Part shown: positions 37,710 through 46,490 of the stretch, one piece after another | How the letters are laid out: each line of letters opens with the position of its first letter | How positions within the stretch are numbered: the first letter of the stretch is position 1 | Assembly: GCF_963676275.1 (NCBI RefSeq) | Contig: NZ_OY781091.1 | Span: forward strand, 2,024,775-2,088,774 | DNA length: 64,000 bases | From: an uncultured Cohaesibacter sp. | Lineage (GTDB): Bacteria; Pseudomonadota; Alphaproteobacteria; Rhizobiales; Cohaesibacteraceae | Direction of reading: 5' to 3' | Notes under the pieces: model-generated | What the model saw: the letters and a program-made list of their open reading frames with translations, nothing else | Told to the model about the DNA's origin: nothing | Database searches by the model: none | Position numbers and translations under genes: made by a program

Positions 37710-38495
37710 TTAGCGAATATCGCCGCCAACCCACTTGTTGGCGATTTCAAGATAGGTGCCGTCTGCCATCAGGTCATCAAGAGCCTTTTGCATGGCTGCC
37801 TTCAGATCCGGATTGCCTTCCCGAATGGCGATACCAGCACCGAATTGTTCGGTCACAAGATCAGGCAGTTCAACCATTTTATAGCCATTTTCCTTGATGG
37901 CGAGCATTGCGGCAATACGGTCGTTGACGATGGCATCAACGCGGCCATTCTCAAGCTCCATCAGAAGCTCCGGCAAGCCCTTGTAGGTGCGGATCTTGTA
38001 GCCCTGTTCACGCGCCCATTCTTCATGAGTTTCACCAAGGGTGACGCCCAGAGTGGCCTTATCCAGCTGTTTTACGCTGGTGATGTCAGAGCCTTCCTTG
38101 GTGAAGATGGCGCGCTTGGTGGCATAATATGGGCCAACGAAATCGACGACCTTGTCGCGTTCTTCCGTGATGGTCATCGAGCCGACGATGGCGTCATATT
38201 TGTTGGCCAGAAGGCCGCCGATGATACCGTCCCATGCAGTGGTGATGATTTTGACCTCAAGCCCCATGCGCTTGGCAATTTCGGTGCCGATGGCAGGGTC
38301 GAAGCCGACGACTTCGTTGGCGTCATTGACGAAATTGAATGGAGGATAGGCGCCGCTCATGGCAATGCGGATTTCGCCTTTTTCCTTGATGGTTTGCAGT
38401 TCGTCGGCGAGGACCGGAGCCGAGATGCTAAGGCTGGCCAGCACGAGCGAGCCGGTTGCTGCGACAAACTTCAACAAGCTGCGACGGTTGATCAT
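37710..38495 (-). CDS. Amino-acid ABC transporter substrate-binding protein
   Basis: 261-residue family 3 periplasmic binding protein. The signal peptide begins MINRRSLLKF, which resembles a twin-arginine signal, with cleavage near VLADE (about residue 31). The mature part starts LQTIKEKGEIRIAMSGAYPPFNF, typical of lysine/arginine/ornithine/glutamine binders. It is the first gene of the minus-strand operon running to the thiolase. The 178-bp gap to the divergent LysR gene should hold the operon promoter. Confidence 0.92.
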   Translation of the reverse strand: MINRRSLLKFVAATGSLVLASLSISAPVLADELQTIKEKGEIRIAMSGAYPPFNFVNDANEVVGFDPAIGTEIAKRMGLEVKIITTAWDGIIGGLLANKYDAIVGSMTITEERDKVVDFVGPYYATKRAIFTKEGSDITSVKQLDKATLGVTLGETHEEWAREQGYKIRTYKGLPELLMELENGRVDAIVNDRIAAMLAIKENGYKMVELPDLVTEQFGAGIAIREGNPDLKAAMQKALDDLMADGTYLEIANKWVGGDIR

Positions 38496-38673
38496 GGGAT
38501 TCTCCTGTTTGAAGCGAAAGCTGTTCCCTGGTGTGGTGTGGTTTGGTGGTTTTGTGTGTATTTGCCTATTTTTTAGCAGTGACTAAATTTTTGCCACCTT
38601 GTGTTGAAGGTTGCACGGGATGTATCATCAAGCAAATAAATAATTCCAATGATGAATATAGATTGGATCAATT

Positions 38674-39627
38674 ATGCGGCCCTATGAACAGCGCTTTCCC
38701 TGGAACCTTGACTGGAATCTTTTGCGTACCTTCATGGTGGTGGTCGAGCAGAAGAGCATAACCAAGGCAGCGGACTTTCTGGGGCTAAAGCAACCCACCG
38801 TCAGCGCGGCATTGAAACGATTGGAAGAAATCACCGGCCACAGGCTGATCATCAGGAAACCGAACCAGTTCAGAGTGACGAGATCGGGCGAAATTCTCTA
38901 TTATGAATGCTCGACTATTTTTGGCAGCGTGTCGCAATTGCCCTCATTGCTGGATCGGGGCGAAGATGAATTGCGCGGCCATATCACGCTCGTCGTGGCC
39001 AGCCATGTGGTTTGTCCCCAGTTTGATGAAATGCTGGCCCAATATGCGCGCCAGCATAACAAGGTGACCTTCTCCATTTCCGTCGCCGACAGTGAGGAAA
39101 TTGTCGGTCGTGTCAGTCAGAACAGGGCCAGTTTCGGCGTCTGTCTGTTCAACAACAGTTCGGTCAATCTCGATGCCGAGATCCTCTATCGCGAATATTT
39201 CGCGCTCTATTGCGGCCCGAACCATCGCCTGTTTCGCAAGAAGAATATCGACCCGGCGGAATTGATCGGCGAGCCCAGCGTGTCATTCCAGACCGAGGTG
39301 GAGGGCGGGGCGCTTGAGCCGGTGGCAAATCTGCGGGCCCGCATTCAGGCCGCTACGCGATGGCACGGGGTCTCTTCCAATCTGGTGGAAATCCGCCGCA
39401 TGATCGTGGCCAATATCGGCATCGGGGCCTTGCCTGTTCATGTGGCCCGGCGCGAAGTGGAGCGGGGGCTATTGTTCCAGCTGCCCCCTTATGATGACCT
39501 GCCTGCGGTGGATGTGCATCTGGTTTCAAACCCCAAGCGGCGCTTCTCCGAGGCGGAAGCAGAATTCCTGCGCCTTTGTCAGGAGCGGATATTCGCACTT
39601 CCCCTGAGCGAAAGAACATTTCTCTGA
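38674..39627 (+). CDS. LysR-family transcriptional regulator
   Basis: 317-residue regulator with N-terminal helix-turn-helix (LLRTFMVVVEQKSITKAADF, LKQPTVSAALKRLEE) and a C-terminal effector domain. It is divergent from the ten-gene amino-acid operon and is its probable activator. The N-terminal extension before the HTH is slightly longer than usual, and no strong ribosome site precedes ATG 38674, so the start is uncertain. The effector may be the imported amino acid or its 3-oxo product. Confidence 0.9.
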   Translation: MRPYEQRFPWNLDWNLLRTFMVVVEQKSITKAADFLGLKQPTVSAALKRLEEITGHRLIIRKPNQFRVTRSGEILYYECSTIFGSVSQLPSLLDRGEDELRGHITLVVASHVVCPQFDEMLAQYARQHNKVTFSISVADSEEIVGRVSQNRASFGVCLFNNSSVNLDAEILYREYFALYCGPNHRLFRKKNIDPAELIGEPSVSFQTEVEGGALEPVANLRARIQAATRWHGVSSNLVEIRRMIVANIGIGALPVHVARREVERGLLFQLPPYDDLPAVDVHLVSNPKRRFSEAEAEFLRLCQERIFALPLSERTFL

Positions 39628-39637
39628 TTCATCTGAG

Positions 39638-39670
39638 CGGGCCTTGATGTCTTGAGAAGATCAAGGCCCG
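39638..39670. terminator. Terminator-like hairpin between convergent LysR and SorC genes
   Basis: Perfect 11-bp stem (CGGGCCTTGAT / ATCAAGGCCCG) with an 11-base loop starting 10 bases after the LysR stop. There is no long T-run; it may work in both directions for the convergent genes. Confidence 0.6.
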
Positions 39671-39749
39671 GTGCTACTTGCCCAGCGTCTCTTACCCAGT
39701 GCCACTTGCCCGGCGCCATTTGGAAGAATGCAATGCTGGCCGCAGCAGA

Positions 39750-40769
39750 TCAGGCATTGGCCAGAATGCTGAGAGCTGTCTGCTCGTCCGTGATCAGCAC
39801 ATTGACATAGTTGCCGCGCAAGGCTCCGAGCATCGAGGCGGTCTTGTCTGTGCCGCCGGCAACCGCGATCCTTGTCGGAATCTGGCGGACTTCATCAAGC
39901 GTGATGCCCATCAACCGGTCATCCAGAGGGCCTTTGATCCAGTTGCCTTCCGCATCAAAAAAGCGACCCGAAATCACACCGACGGCCCCATTGGCTATGT
40001 AATATTTGCTTTCTTCTGCATTGGTCAGGCCGCTGGCGAAAACCAGACTATTGTCTTTGACAGAGCAGACGCCGAACAGGATCTTGTTGCAGGAGCGAAT
40101 GCGTGTCAGCTGTTCCTGAATGATGGTTTCATTCAGCAATGCATCACGCAATTCCTTGGTGCTGAGGGCGGCCGGAGCATGAAGATTGGCCGTCTTGGCA
40201 TGCAGTTTAAGAGAAATGAGCGAAACACATTCTTCCGAACTGAAGCCGTCGCTTGTTCCGCGTTGGCTGCCAACCACCTGCACCACATAGAGATTGAGCA
40301 TGGATTGCTCGGTGAGATTGTTGGCCAGCGCCTGCACCGTGCGCCCCCAGGCGACACCGACAATGTCATCTGGGGCAAGGGCACCTTCCACAAAGCTGGC
40401 TCCGGCCTTGCCGATTCTCTGGGTGGGCGAGAGCAGGCCGCCATCGTCGGGAATGACCATGCATTCTCGAAGCCCAAAAGTGTCTTTCAGCTTCTGCGCC
40501 AGTTTGATGCTGGTCAGCAAATCGCTTCGTACCGAGATCTTGATATAATGATTGGCACGGGCTTCCTGAAGATAGTTGACAACCGTCGCACGCGATACGC
40601 CTAATAGGGATGCTATCTGGTTCTGAGTGAGCTCATCATGATAATAGAGCCAGGCAGCCCACAGCCGCGGATCATTCTGATAGATCGCCGGAGTGGCAAC
40701 CCCATTTGAGGCCTGCGTTTTTCCTACCGCAGCATTTTTTCCAGACAGCGTTTTCGTCGGCGATTTCAT
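39750..40769 (-). CDS. SorC/DeoR-type sugar-binding transcriptional regulator
   Basis: 339-residue SorC-family protein. The N-terminal HTH is LTQNQIASLLGVSRATVVNYLQEARANHYI, and the C-terminal domain resembles sugar-phosphate isomerases (VGVAWGRTVQALANNL, VAGGTDKTASMLGAL). Members sense phosphorylated sugars; relatives include EryD (erythritol) and LsrR (phospho-AI-2). It is divergent from the sugar ABC importer operon, and repeated TGACA half-sites lie in the shared 421-bp region. It is the likely repressor of the importer-kinase-aldolase operon. Confidence 0.9.
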   Translation of the reverse strand: MKSPTKTLSGKNAAVGKTQASNGVATPAIYQNDPRLWAAWLYYHDELTQNQIASLLGVSRATVVNYLQEARANHYIKISVRSDLLTSIKLAQKLKDTFGLRECMVIPDDGGLLSPTQRIGKAGASFVEGALAPDDIVGVAWGRTVQALANNLTEQSMLNLYVVQVVGSQRGTSDGFSSEECVSLISLKLHAKTANLHAPAALSTKELRDALLNETIIQEQLTRIRSCNKILFGVCSVKDNSLVFASGLTNAEESKYYIANGAVGVISGRFFDAEGNWIKGPLDDRLMGITLDEVRQIPTRIAVAGGTDKTASMLGALRGNYVNVLITDEQTALSILANA

Positions 40770-40791
40770 TTCCCTGGAGCCTTCCTGGACT

Positions 40792-41014
40792 TGTCATTTT
40801 TTCAATTGTCAAATTATTACAACAAATGTCACGAAGCTTTCAATCCCTAATTAACAAAGGAGTTTATCCGGTTCTTATTGAGAATTTGACACTTGACAGT
40901 TTCTTCTGACAAAGGTTACCTTGCTTTTGACGCTAGGACATGCCTGTCCATAACGTCGCGAATGCTTTTGCTACTTCAAATAGGTGTTTTACCCAGTTTT
41001 GGTCAAGTCAAAAC
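40792..41014. promoter_or_regulatory. SorC-regulated divergent promoter region with TGACA half-sites
   Basis: The 421-bp gap (40770-41190) holds no gene I can support. TGTCA occurs at 40792, 40807 and 40827, and its complement TGACA at 40887, 40894 and 40907, the 40886 and 40893 copies reading TTGACA like a -35 box. GGACA-TGCC-TGTCC is at 40936-40949, and GTTTTG-7-CAAAAC is at 40996-41014. The clustering and symmetry suggest several operator sites; exact promoter positions were not resolved. Confidence 0.5.
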
Positions 41015-41190
41015 CGGTTGGGAGCGCTCTGTGCTCGCCAGTCGATGGGATTTGTTTGGCTTTTGACCTTGGGGTCTGAAGGTGCCGGGAGGGGCGGCAA
41101 GGGCATGTTTGGGCAGAGTAGGGTCTGTCTGAACCAAATTATTGGGCCGCAGCATGTTCCTGTGTCTGCGACGCAATAAGGGAGGAATAT

Positions 41191-42207
41191 ATGTCCAATA
41201 GTGTGTCGAACAGATCTTTGTGGCAGTCCGCCACGTCCGATCGCCAGTTCAATTTTCTCGTTGTTGTCAATCTGCTGGTGCTCGCAGCTGCAGTCTCCAT
41301 ATCTGGAATTGACTTTGTCAACGCCTATAACCTTCAGTCTATGGCTATCCAGATCCCGGAACTCGGGCTTCTTGCAATTGGCGTGACGCTGGCGATGATC
41401 TCCGGCAATGGCGGTATCGATTTGTCAGGCATTGCATTGGCCAATCTTTCCGGCATTTCGGCCGCTCTTCTGGTGCCGCAGTTTATTTCGCCAGACGACA
41501 GTCCGATGACCTATGTCTTTGTCTTCGGTTTCGTTTGTCTGTGCGTCGGCTTTATCGGCGGTATTATCAATGGCTTGCTGGTTTCTCGCGCCAATCTGAC
41601 GCCGATTATCGCCACATTGGGAACGTCACTGGCCTTTACCGGAGTGAGCGTTGTTCTGACAAATGGTTCGGGCGTTCGCCTTGGCTATATCGAGCCGCTG
41701 GATGCATTTGGTCATTCCCCGATCATGGGCGTCCCGATGTGCTTTGCCCTGTTCATGGTGATTGCCATCATCATCGGTGCTGTACTGCGCTTTACGCCCT
41801 TCGGCACCCGCCTGTTCCTGCTGGGGAGCAACCCCAAGGCGGCGCGATTTGCCGGGTTTGATGAAAAGCGGCTGTTTCTGACCGCCTATACCATCTCCGG
41901 CATGCTGGCTTCTGTCGCGGGCTTCATCATCGCCGCGCGCATTTCCAGCGTCAAATGGGATTACGGAACCTCATATGTGCTGATCGCCATCCTTATCGTG
42001 GTGATGGCTGGCGTCAAGCCGGAGGGGGGCTATGGCCGCATATCATGTGTCATCCTGTCCGCTGCGGCGCTGCAAATTCTTTCGAGCATGTTCAATTTCC
42101 TGAATATCTCGAACTTTTTCCGGGACTTCGCCTGGGGCGTCCTTCTGCTGGTCTTCCTTGCTGTTTCCAAGGTCGATCTCAGGGTTTGGCGCCTGACCAA
42201 ATCGTGA
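41191..42207 (+). CDS. Sugar ABC transporter permease (RbsC type)
   Basis: 338-residue multi-helix permease of the ribose/AI-2/rhamnose importer family, with the central ISGNGGIDLSGIALANLSG and FGTRLFLLGSNPKAARFAGF segments. GGGAGG immediately precedes ATG 41191. First gene of an eight-gene + strand run. A second permease is encoded at 45289-46320, so the importer uses a heterodimeric channel. Confidence 0.9.
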   Translation: MSNSVSNRSLWQSATSDRQFNFLVVVNLLVLAAAVSISGIDFVNAYNLQSMAIQIPELGLLAIGVTLAMISGNGGIDLSGIALANLSGISAALLVPQFISPDDSPMTYVFVFGFVCLCVGFIGGIINGLLVSRANLTPIIATLGTSLAFTGVSVVLTNGSGVRLGYIEPLDAFGHSPIMGVPMCFALFMVIAIIIGAVLRFTPFGTRLFLLGSNPKAARFAGFDEKRLFLTAYTISGMLASVAGFIIAARISSVKWDYGTSYVLIAILIVVMAGVKPEGGYGRISCVILSAAALQILSSMFNFLNISNFFRDFAWGVLLLVFLAVSKVDLRVWRLTKS

Positions 42208-42307
42208 AAGGGAAGGCCCGGTCCGGTTCGGCAGGCACCCTCGATGCCGAATCTTAAAAAACAGAGGGAGTTCTTTACGGTTTTTGGGAGAGAAAGGAAC
42301 TACCGCA

Positions 42308-43312
42308 ATGTCCAAGCTAAACAAACTCGCAATGTGCGCCCTGATGGTGGGAACCATGTTCTCGGGAGGTCAGGCAGTTGCTCAGGACGATCAGGAAATC
42401 GTCACTGTCGTCAAACTGCTCGGCGAAACCTGGTTCCGTCGCATGGACGTAGGTGTAAAGGAATATGGTGATGTTACCGAAGGGGTGACCACCAAGGAAA
42501 TCGGACCGGGTAAGGGCGACGCCGCCCAGCAGGTTCGTCTGGTCGAAGATCTGATCGCAAAAGGCGTTGATGCCATTGCAGTTGTGCCTTTCGATCCGCC
42601 GATGATGGAAGGTGCCCTGAAACGCGCCATGGATCGCGGCATCACCGTCATTACCCACGAAGCTTCCAACCTGAAAAACACACAGGTTGACATGGAGGCC
42701 TTCGACAATGACGCCTTCGGCGCGCACTTCAACGACCAGATTGCAAAATGCATGGGCGAAGAAGGCACATGGACCTCTTTCGTTGGCTCTCTTGGCAGCT
42801 TGACTCACGTACAGTGGGCTGATGCATCCGCTGCCAATGCCAAGGAAAAATATCCGAACATGAAACTCGTCTCCGCAAAGAATGAGTCGTTCAACGATGC
42901 AAACACTGCCTATAACAAGGCCAAGGAATTGCTCAAGAAATATCCCGACATCAAGGGCTTTCAGGGTGGTTCTGCAGTTGACGTGATCGGTATCGGTCGC
43001 GCCATCGAAGAAGCAGGCCTGACCGGTAAGGTTTGTGTCTATGGTATCGGCATGCCAACCGATACGAGCCGTTACCTCAAGAGCGGTGCCGTAACCGGTA
43101 TCAGCCTTTGGGATCCGAAAGATGCTGGCTTCATCATGAACAAGATCGCACATCTCGTTCTCAATGGTGAAGAACTCAAGGACGGCATGGATCTGGGCGT
43201 TCCCGGCTATACCAACATGCAGCTCAAGAAGGGCCCGGGCAAGGGCGTGCTTCTGGTTGGTCAGGCATGGCTTGACATCAACAAGGATAATGTCGACCAG
43301 TATCAGTTCTAG
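42308..43312 (+). CDS. Sugar ABC transporter substrate-binding protein (RbsB/LsrB/RhaS-like)
   Basis: 334-residue periplasmic binding protein. The signal peptide ends near AVAQDD (about residue 26). The mature part has the ribose-binding-protein pattern, including VEDLIAKGVDAIAVVPFDP and the repeated ITHEAS region. Proteins of this branch bind AI-2, rhamnose, pentoses or small polyols and ketoses, so the ligand cannot be fixed by eye. A strong GC hairpin follows the gene. Confidence 0.9.
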   Translation: MSKLNKLAMCALMVGTMFSGGQAVAQDDQEIVTVVKLLGETWFRRMDVGVKEYGDVTEGVTTKEIGPGKGDAAQQVRLVEDLIAKGVDAIAVVPFDPPMMEGALKRAMDRGITVITHEASNLKNTQVDMEAFDNDAFGAHFNDQIAKCMGEEGTWTSFVGSLGSLTHVQWADASAANAKEKYPNMKLVSAKNESFNDANTAYNKAKELLKKYPDIKGFQGGSAVDVIGIGRAIEEAGLTGKVCVYGIGMPTDTSRYLKSGAVTGISLWDPKDAGFIMNKIAHLVLNGEELKDGMDLGVPGYTNMQLKKGPGKGVLLVGQAWLDINKDNVDQYQF

Positions 43313-43390
43313 GCGATTGTCCTGAAGTCAAACGGAGTTCTTTTCCCAAGAAAGCGGCATAGCGCGGCTCCATTGTGAAAATCTCCCCCG

Positions 43391-43424
43391 GGAGGGCGGC
43401 CTCCGGTAACGGAAATCGCCCTCC
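43391..43424 (+). other. Hairpin in the 390-bp gap after the sugar-binding-protein gene
   Basis: GGAGGGCG / CGCCCTCC forms an 8-bp outer stem enclosing a TCCG-GTAA-CGGA inner stem; no T-run follows. The rest of 43313-43702 shows no supportable gene. It fits an RNA element that stabilises the upstream binding-protein message. Confidence 0.55.
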
Positions 43425-43702
43425 AAGCCAATCAGCAGCGGCAAGGCGAGCTGTATGTTCCGACTTCTTCCAATGGGCGGGCTTCTTTGATGGGCCTTCT
43501 CTGGCGGGGTAGGCGGGGCAGACGACGGGCGGATTGCATCTTTTGATTGGCACCACGCCGCATGATGCGGCGCTTTGATCAACTCAAGACGACACGAAAC
43601 CCTCTCGGTCTGTGTCGAACGGTCATCACTCGGTTCAGATCTGGTCCAGTTTCTGGCGAACCGGAACGGATCGGGAAGAACCAAGGGTTTGCGGGATATA
43701 GC

Positions 43703-45292
43703 ATGAATAGCATAGGCACCATTCCCAAATTTTCACAAGCTGCTTCGCAGGCATCCCAGTCTCAAACACCATTTCTGGAGGTGCGCGGGATCCACAAGCG
43801 CTTTGGGGGCGTACATGCCTTGCGCGGCATCGATCTTTGCATCCAGCCGGGACAGATTTATCACCTCATGGGTGAGAATGGCTGTGGCAAGAGCACGCTC
43901 ATCAAAATCATTTCCGGTGCGCAGCCCGCTGATGAAGGAGAGATCCTCATTAACGGTGAACCCGTGGCAGCCCTTGATCCGCTTGCTGCGCTGCGCAATG
44001 GCATTGAGACCGTCTATCAGGATTTGTCCTTGCTTCCCAACCTGACGGTGACCGAGAATATTGCGCTTTCCGAGCAACTGGTTGCGGCAGATGGCAAGCT
44101 GACGCGGAGCCTTGATCTGGGCAAGTTGAAAGAAACGGCAACACGGGCGCTCAAATCGGTCAACCTGCCAACAGACAACCGCTTCTGCTCGACCGAAGTT
44201 TCCAAGCTTCCCATAGCAACCCGCCAGTTGATTGCCATCGCCCGTGCCATTGCCTCCGACGCAAGGCTGGTCATCATGGATGAGCCAACCGCTGCGCTGA
44301 CCAAGCGCGAGGTGGACAATCTGATCGAGATCGTTGACCAGTTGCGCAGCCGCGGTGTCGCGGTTCTGTTCGTGACCCACAAGCTCGATGAGGTCATGTC
44401 CATCGGCGGGCATTTCATCATCATGCGCGATGGTGAAAAGGTTCAGGAAGGTGATGTCGCCCAATATCAGAAAAGCGATCTGAGCTACTGGATGACCGGT
44501 CGCAAGATCGACGTGGTCCGGTATCGTTCCACCGAGATCGGCGCGGAAAATCTGCTGGTTGTCGATGGATTGAAGCGCAAGAACGCATTCTCGGACATCT
44601 CCTTCTCGCTCGCCCATGGCGAGATTGTCGGCATTACCGGGTTGCTGGACTCAGGCCGAAACGAACTGGCTCGCGCTCTGGCCGGTGTCGAGCCTGCCGA
44701 CGGGGGCCAGATCATTCTCGATGGCAAGTCGCTGCATTTGCGCTGTCCGGTTGATGCCATCCGGGAGCAGATCGGCTATGTGCCTGAAGACCGCCTTTCC
44801 GAGGGGCTGTTTCTGGCCAAACCGATACAGTCAAATATCGTTGCCGAGATACTGGATGACCTGCGCGACAGGTTCGGCATGATCAGCAAGCCGCGCAGCA
44901 GGAAAATGGCCGAACGCCTCGTCAAGGATCTACAGATCGTCATTGCCGATCTCAATGATCCGGTGCAGTCGCTTTCCGGTGGCAACCAGCAGCGCGTTCT
45001 GATCGGGCGCGGCCTGACGATTGTCCCGAAGGTCTATGTGCTACATGGCCCGACCGTTGGTGTCGATGTCGGCTCAAAAGATACGATTTTCCGCATTATC
45101 CAGAAGCTGGCCAGCGAGGGCATGGGCGTCATCATTGTCAGTGATGATCTACCCGAGCTTTTGCAGAATTGTGACCGCATCCTCGTCATGCGACGTGGCC
45201 GGATCGTGGACAGCTTCGACGCTGAAAATCTGGAAGAAAATACCCTTTACCATTCGATGGTAGCGGAGAATATAACGGGGAAACTGTCATGA
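43703..45292 (+). CDS. Sugar ABC transporter ATP-binding protein, two ATPase domains
   Basis: 529-residue RbsA/RhaT-type tandem ATPase. The first domain has an intact Walker A (GENGCGKST) and Walker B (VIMDEPTAAL) but a degenerate signature (LPIATRQL). The second has a degenerate Walker A (GLLDSGRNEL), a good signature (LSGGNQQR) and an altered Walker B (VLHGPTVGVDVG) in which the usual Asp-Glu is His-Gly. This predicts one active site of two. Start 43703 (MNSIGTIP) is chosen over longer in-frame starts running into the hairpin gap, although no strong ribosome site is seen. It overlaps the next permease gene by 4 bp. Confidence 0.88.
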   Translation: MNSIGTIPKFSQAASQASQSQTPFLEVRGIHKRFGGVHALRGIDLCIQPGQIYHLMGENGCGKSTLIKIISGAQPADEGEILINGEPVAALDPLAALRNGIETVYQDLSLLPNLTVTENIALSEQLVAADGKLTRSLDLGKLKETATRALKSVNLPTDNRFCSTEVSKLPIATRQLIAIARAIASDARLVIMDEPTAALTKREVDNLIEIVDQLRSRGVAVLFVTHKLDEVMSIGGHFIIMRDGEKVQEGDVAQYQKSDLSYWMTGRKIDVVRYRSTEIGAENLLVVDGLKRKNAFSDISFSLAHGEIVGITGLLDSGRNELARALAGVEPADGGQIILDGKSLHLRCPVDAIREQIGYVPEDRLSEGLFLAKPIQSNIVAEILDDLRDRFGMISKPRSRKMAERLVKDLQIVIADLNDPVQSLSGGNQQRVLIGRGLTIVPKVYVLHGPTVGVDVGSKDTIFRIIQKLASEGMGVIIVSDDLPELLQNCDRILVMRRGRIVDSFDAENLEENTLYHSMVAENITGKLS

Positions 45293-46320
45293 GTGACTTT
45301 ACATTGGACGGCGTTGGTGGCGCTAAGGGCGAGAGCCAGATCGCGCGCATTGCCAGCTGGATGATCCGCTATCCGCCGATTTTCACCCTGCTGCTGATCG
45401 TCATCGTATGCGTCGTTATCGGTACCATCTCCCCGGAATTCTGGCAGATCTCCAATATTTTCGACATCGCTCGCGCCTCAGTCGTCACCGGATTGTTCGG
45501 TCTGGGTTTTCTGGTGGTGCTGGCCGCTGGTGGCATCGACATGTCCTTTGCCGCGATTGCCGGATTGATGATGTATTGGATCACCACTGCCGTTGCGGCC
45601 TATATACCGGGACTTCCGATCCCGGTCATCATCCTGATGGCTGCCGTGGGCGGGGCGATTATCGGCGTCGGCAATGGCCTGTTGGTGCATTATCTCAAGG
45701 CTCCGGCGCTGATCGTGACCATCGGTACGCAATATGTGATCCATGGCTTTCTGCTGACCTTCATCGGCACCGAACTCTTCGTCAACATTCCGCTCTCGAT
45801 GGAGAATTTCGGCAAGGCCGAACTGATGCGGGTCGGCGCGCAAAGCGGCTCAATAGCCATTTTGCCCGCCTATGTTCTGGTGCTGGTGGTTGCCGCCCTT
45901 GTTACATGGTGGATCCTGAACCGCACCCTGATGGGCCGCGCGATCTTCGCCGTCGGCGGCAGCGCAGATATCGCCGAGCGGCTCGGCTATGACCACCGCA
46001 AGGTCCAGGTCTTTGTCTTTGCCTATGCCGGACTTCTGGCCGGTATTGCCGGTGTCATTCATGTTGCCAGCAACCGGTTGGCCAACCCGTTCGATCTGTC
46101 CGGCAACGAACTCAACGTCATTGCGGCCGTCGTGCTTGGTGGTGCCCGGATCACTGGCGGTGGCGGCACGGTTGTTGGCGCGATCCTCGGTGTCATTCTG
46201 ATTACCCTGATCGACAATGTTCTCATTCTGGCGGGCATTCCAAGCACCTGGCAGACCTTCGTTATCGGTTGCTTCATCATTCTGGCCGGGGCTCTTTTCG
46301 CTAACTCGTCAAATCGCTGA
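45289..46320 (+). CDS. Sugar ABC transporter permease (RbsC type)
   Basis: 343-residue permease, second of the pair. It has GLGFLVVLAAGGIDMSFAAIAGLM and the C-terminal VVLGGARITGGGGTVVGAILG typical of ribose-type permeases. Translationally coupled to the ATPase gene by a 4-bp overlap. The 170 bp that follow hold no gene, only a short CCCGCT/AGCGGG repeat near 46421. Confidence 0.92.
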   Translation: MSDFTLDGVGGAKGESQIARIASWMIRYPPIFTLLLIVIVCVVIGTISPEFWQISNIFDIARASVVTGLFGLGFLVVLAAGGIDMSFAAIAGLMMYWITTAVAAYIPGLPIPVIILMAAVGGAIIGVGNGLLVHYLKAPALIVTIGTQYVIHGFLLTFIGTELFVNIPLSMENFGKAELMRVGAQSGSIAILPAYVLVLVVAALVTWWILNRTLMGRAIFAVGGSADIAERLGYDHRKVQVFVFAYAGLLAGIAGVIHVASNRLANPFDLSGNELNVIAAVVLGGARITGGGGTVVGAILGVILITLIDNVLILAGIPSTWQTFVIGCFIILAGALFANSSNR

Positions 46321-46490
46321 AGAAGAATAAGGTTGGGTCTGAACCCGCATTGAATTGTCCTGACATCAGATTCCGTCAGAGTGCGGGATTGATATCAGGA
46401 CCCTGAAAACAAGGACACGGCCCGCTGAGCGGGAGGCTGATTTAATCGCATCGGGGCTGTGCCGAAAAGTCTACTGCAAGGAGGAAAATC

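Noticed and set aside
40940-41179. 79-codon + strand frame upstream of the sugar permease gene
   Set aside because: It lies in a regulatory gap rich in operator-like repeats, has no ribosome site and no plausible protein features.
43328-43684. 118-codon minus-strand frame in the gap before the sugar ATPase gene
   Set aside because: It runs antisense across the hairpin, shows low-complexity Arg/Pro/Ser composition and matches no family I know.
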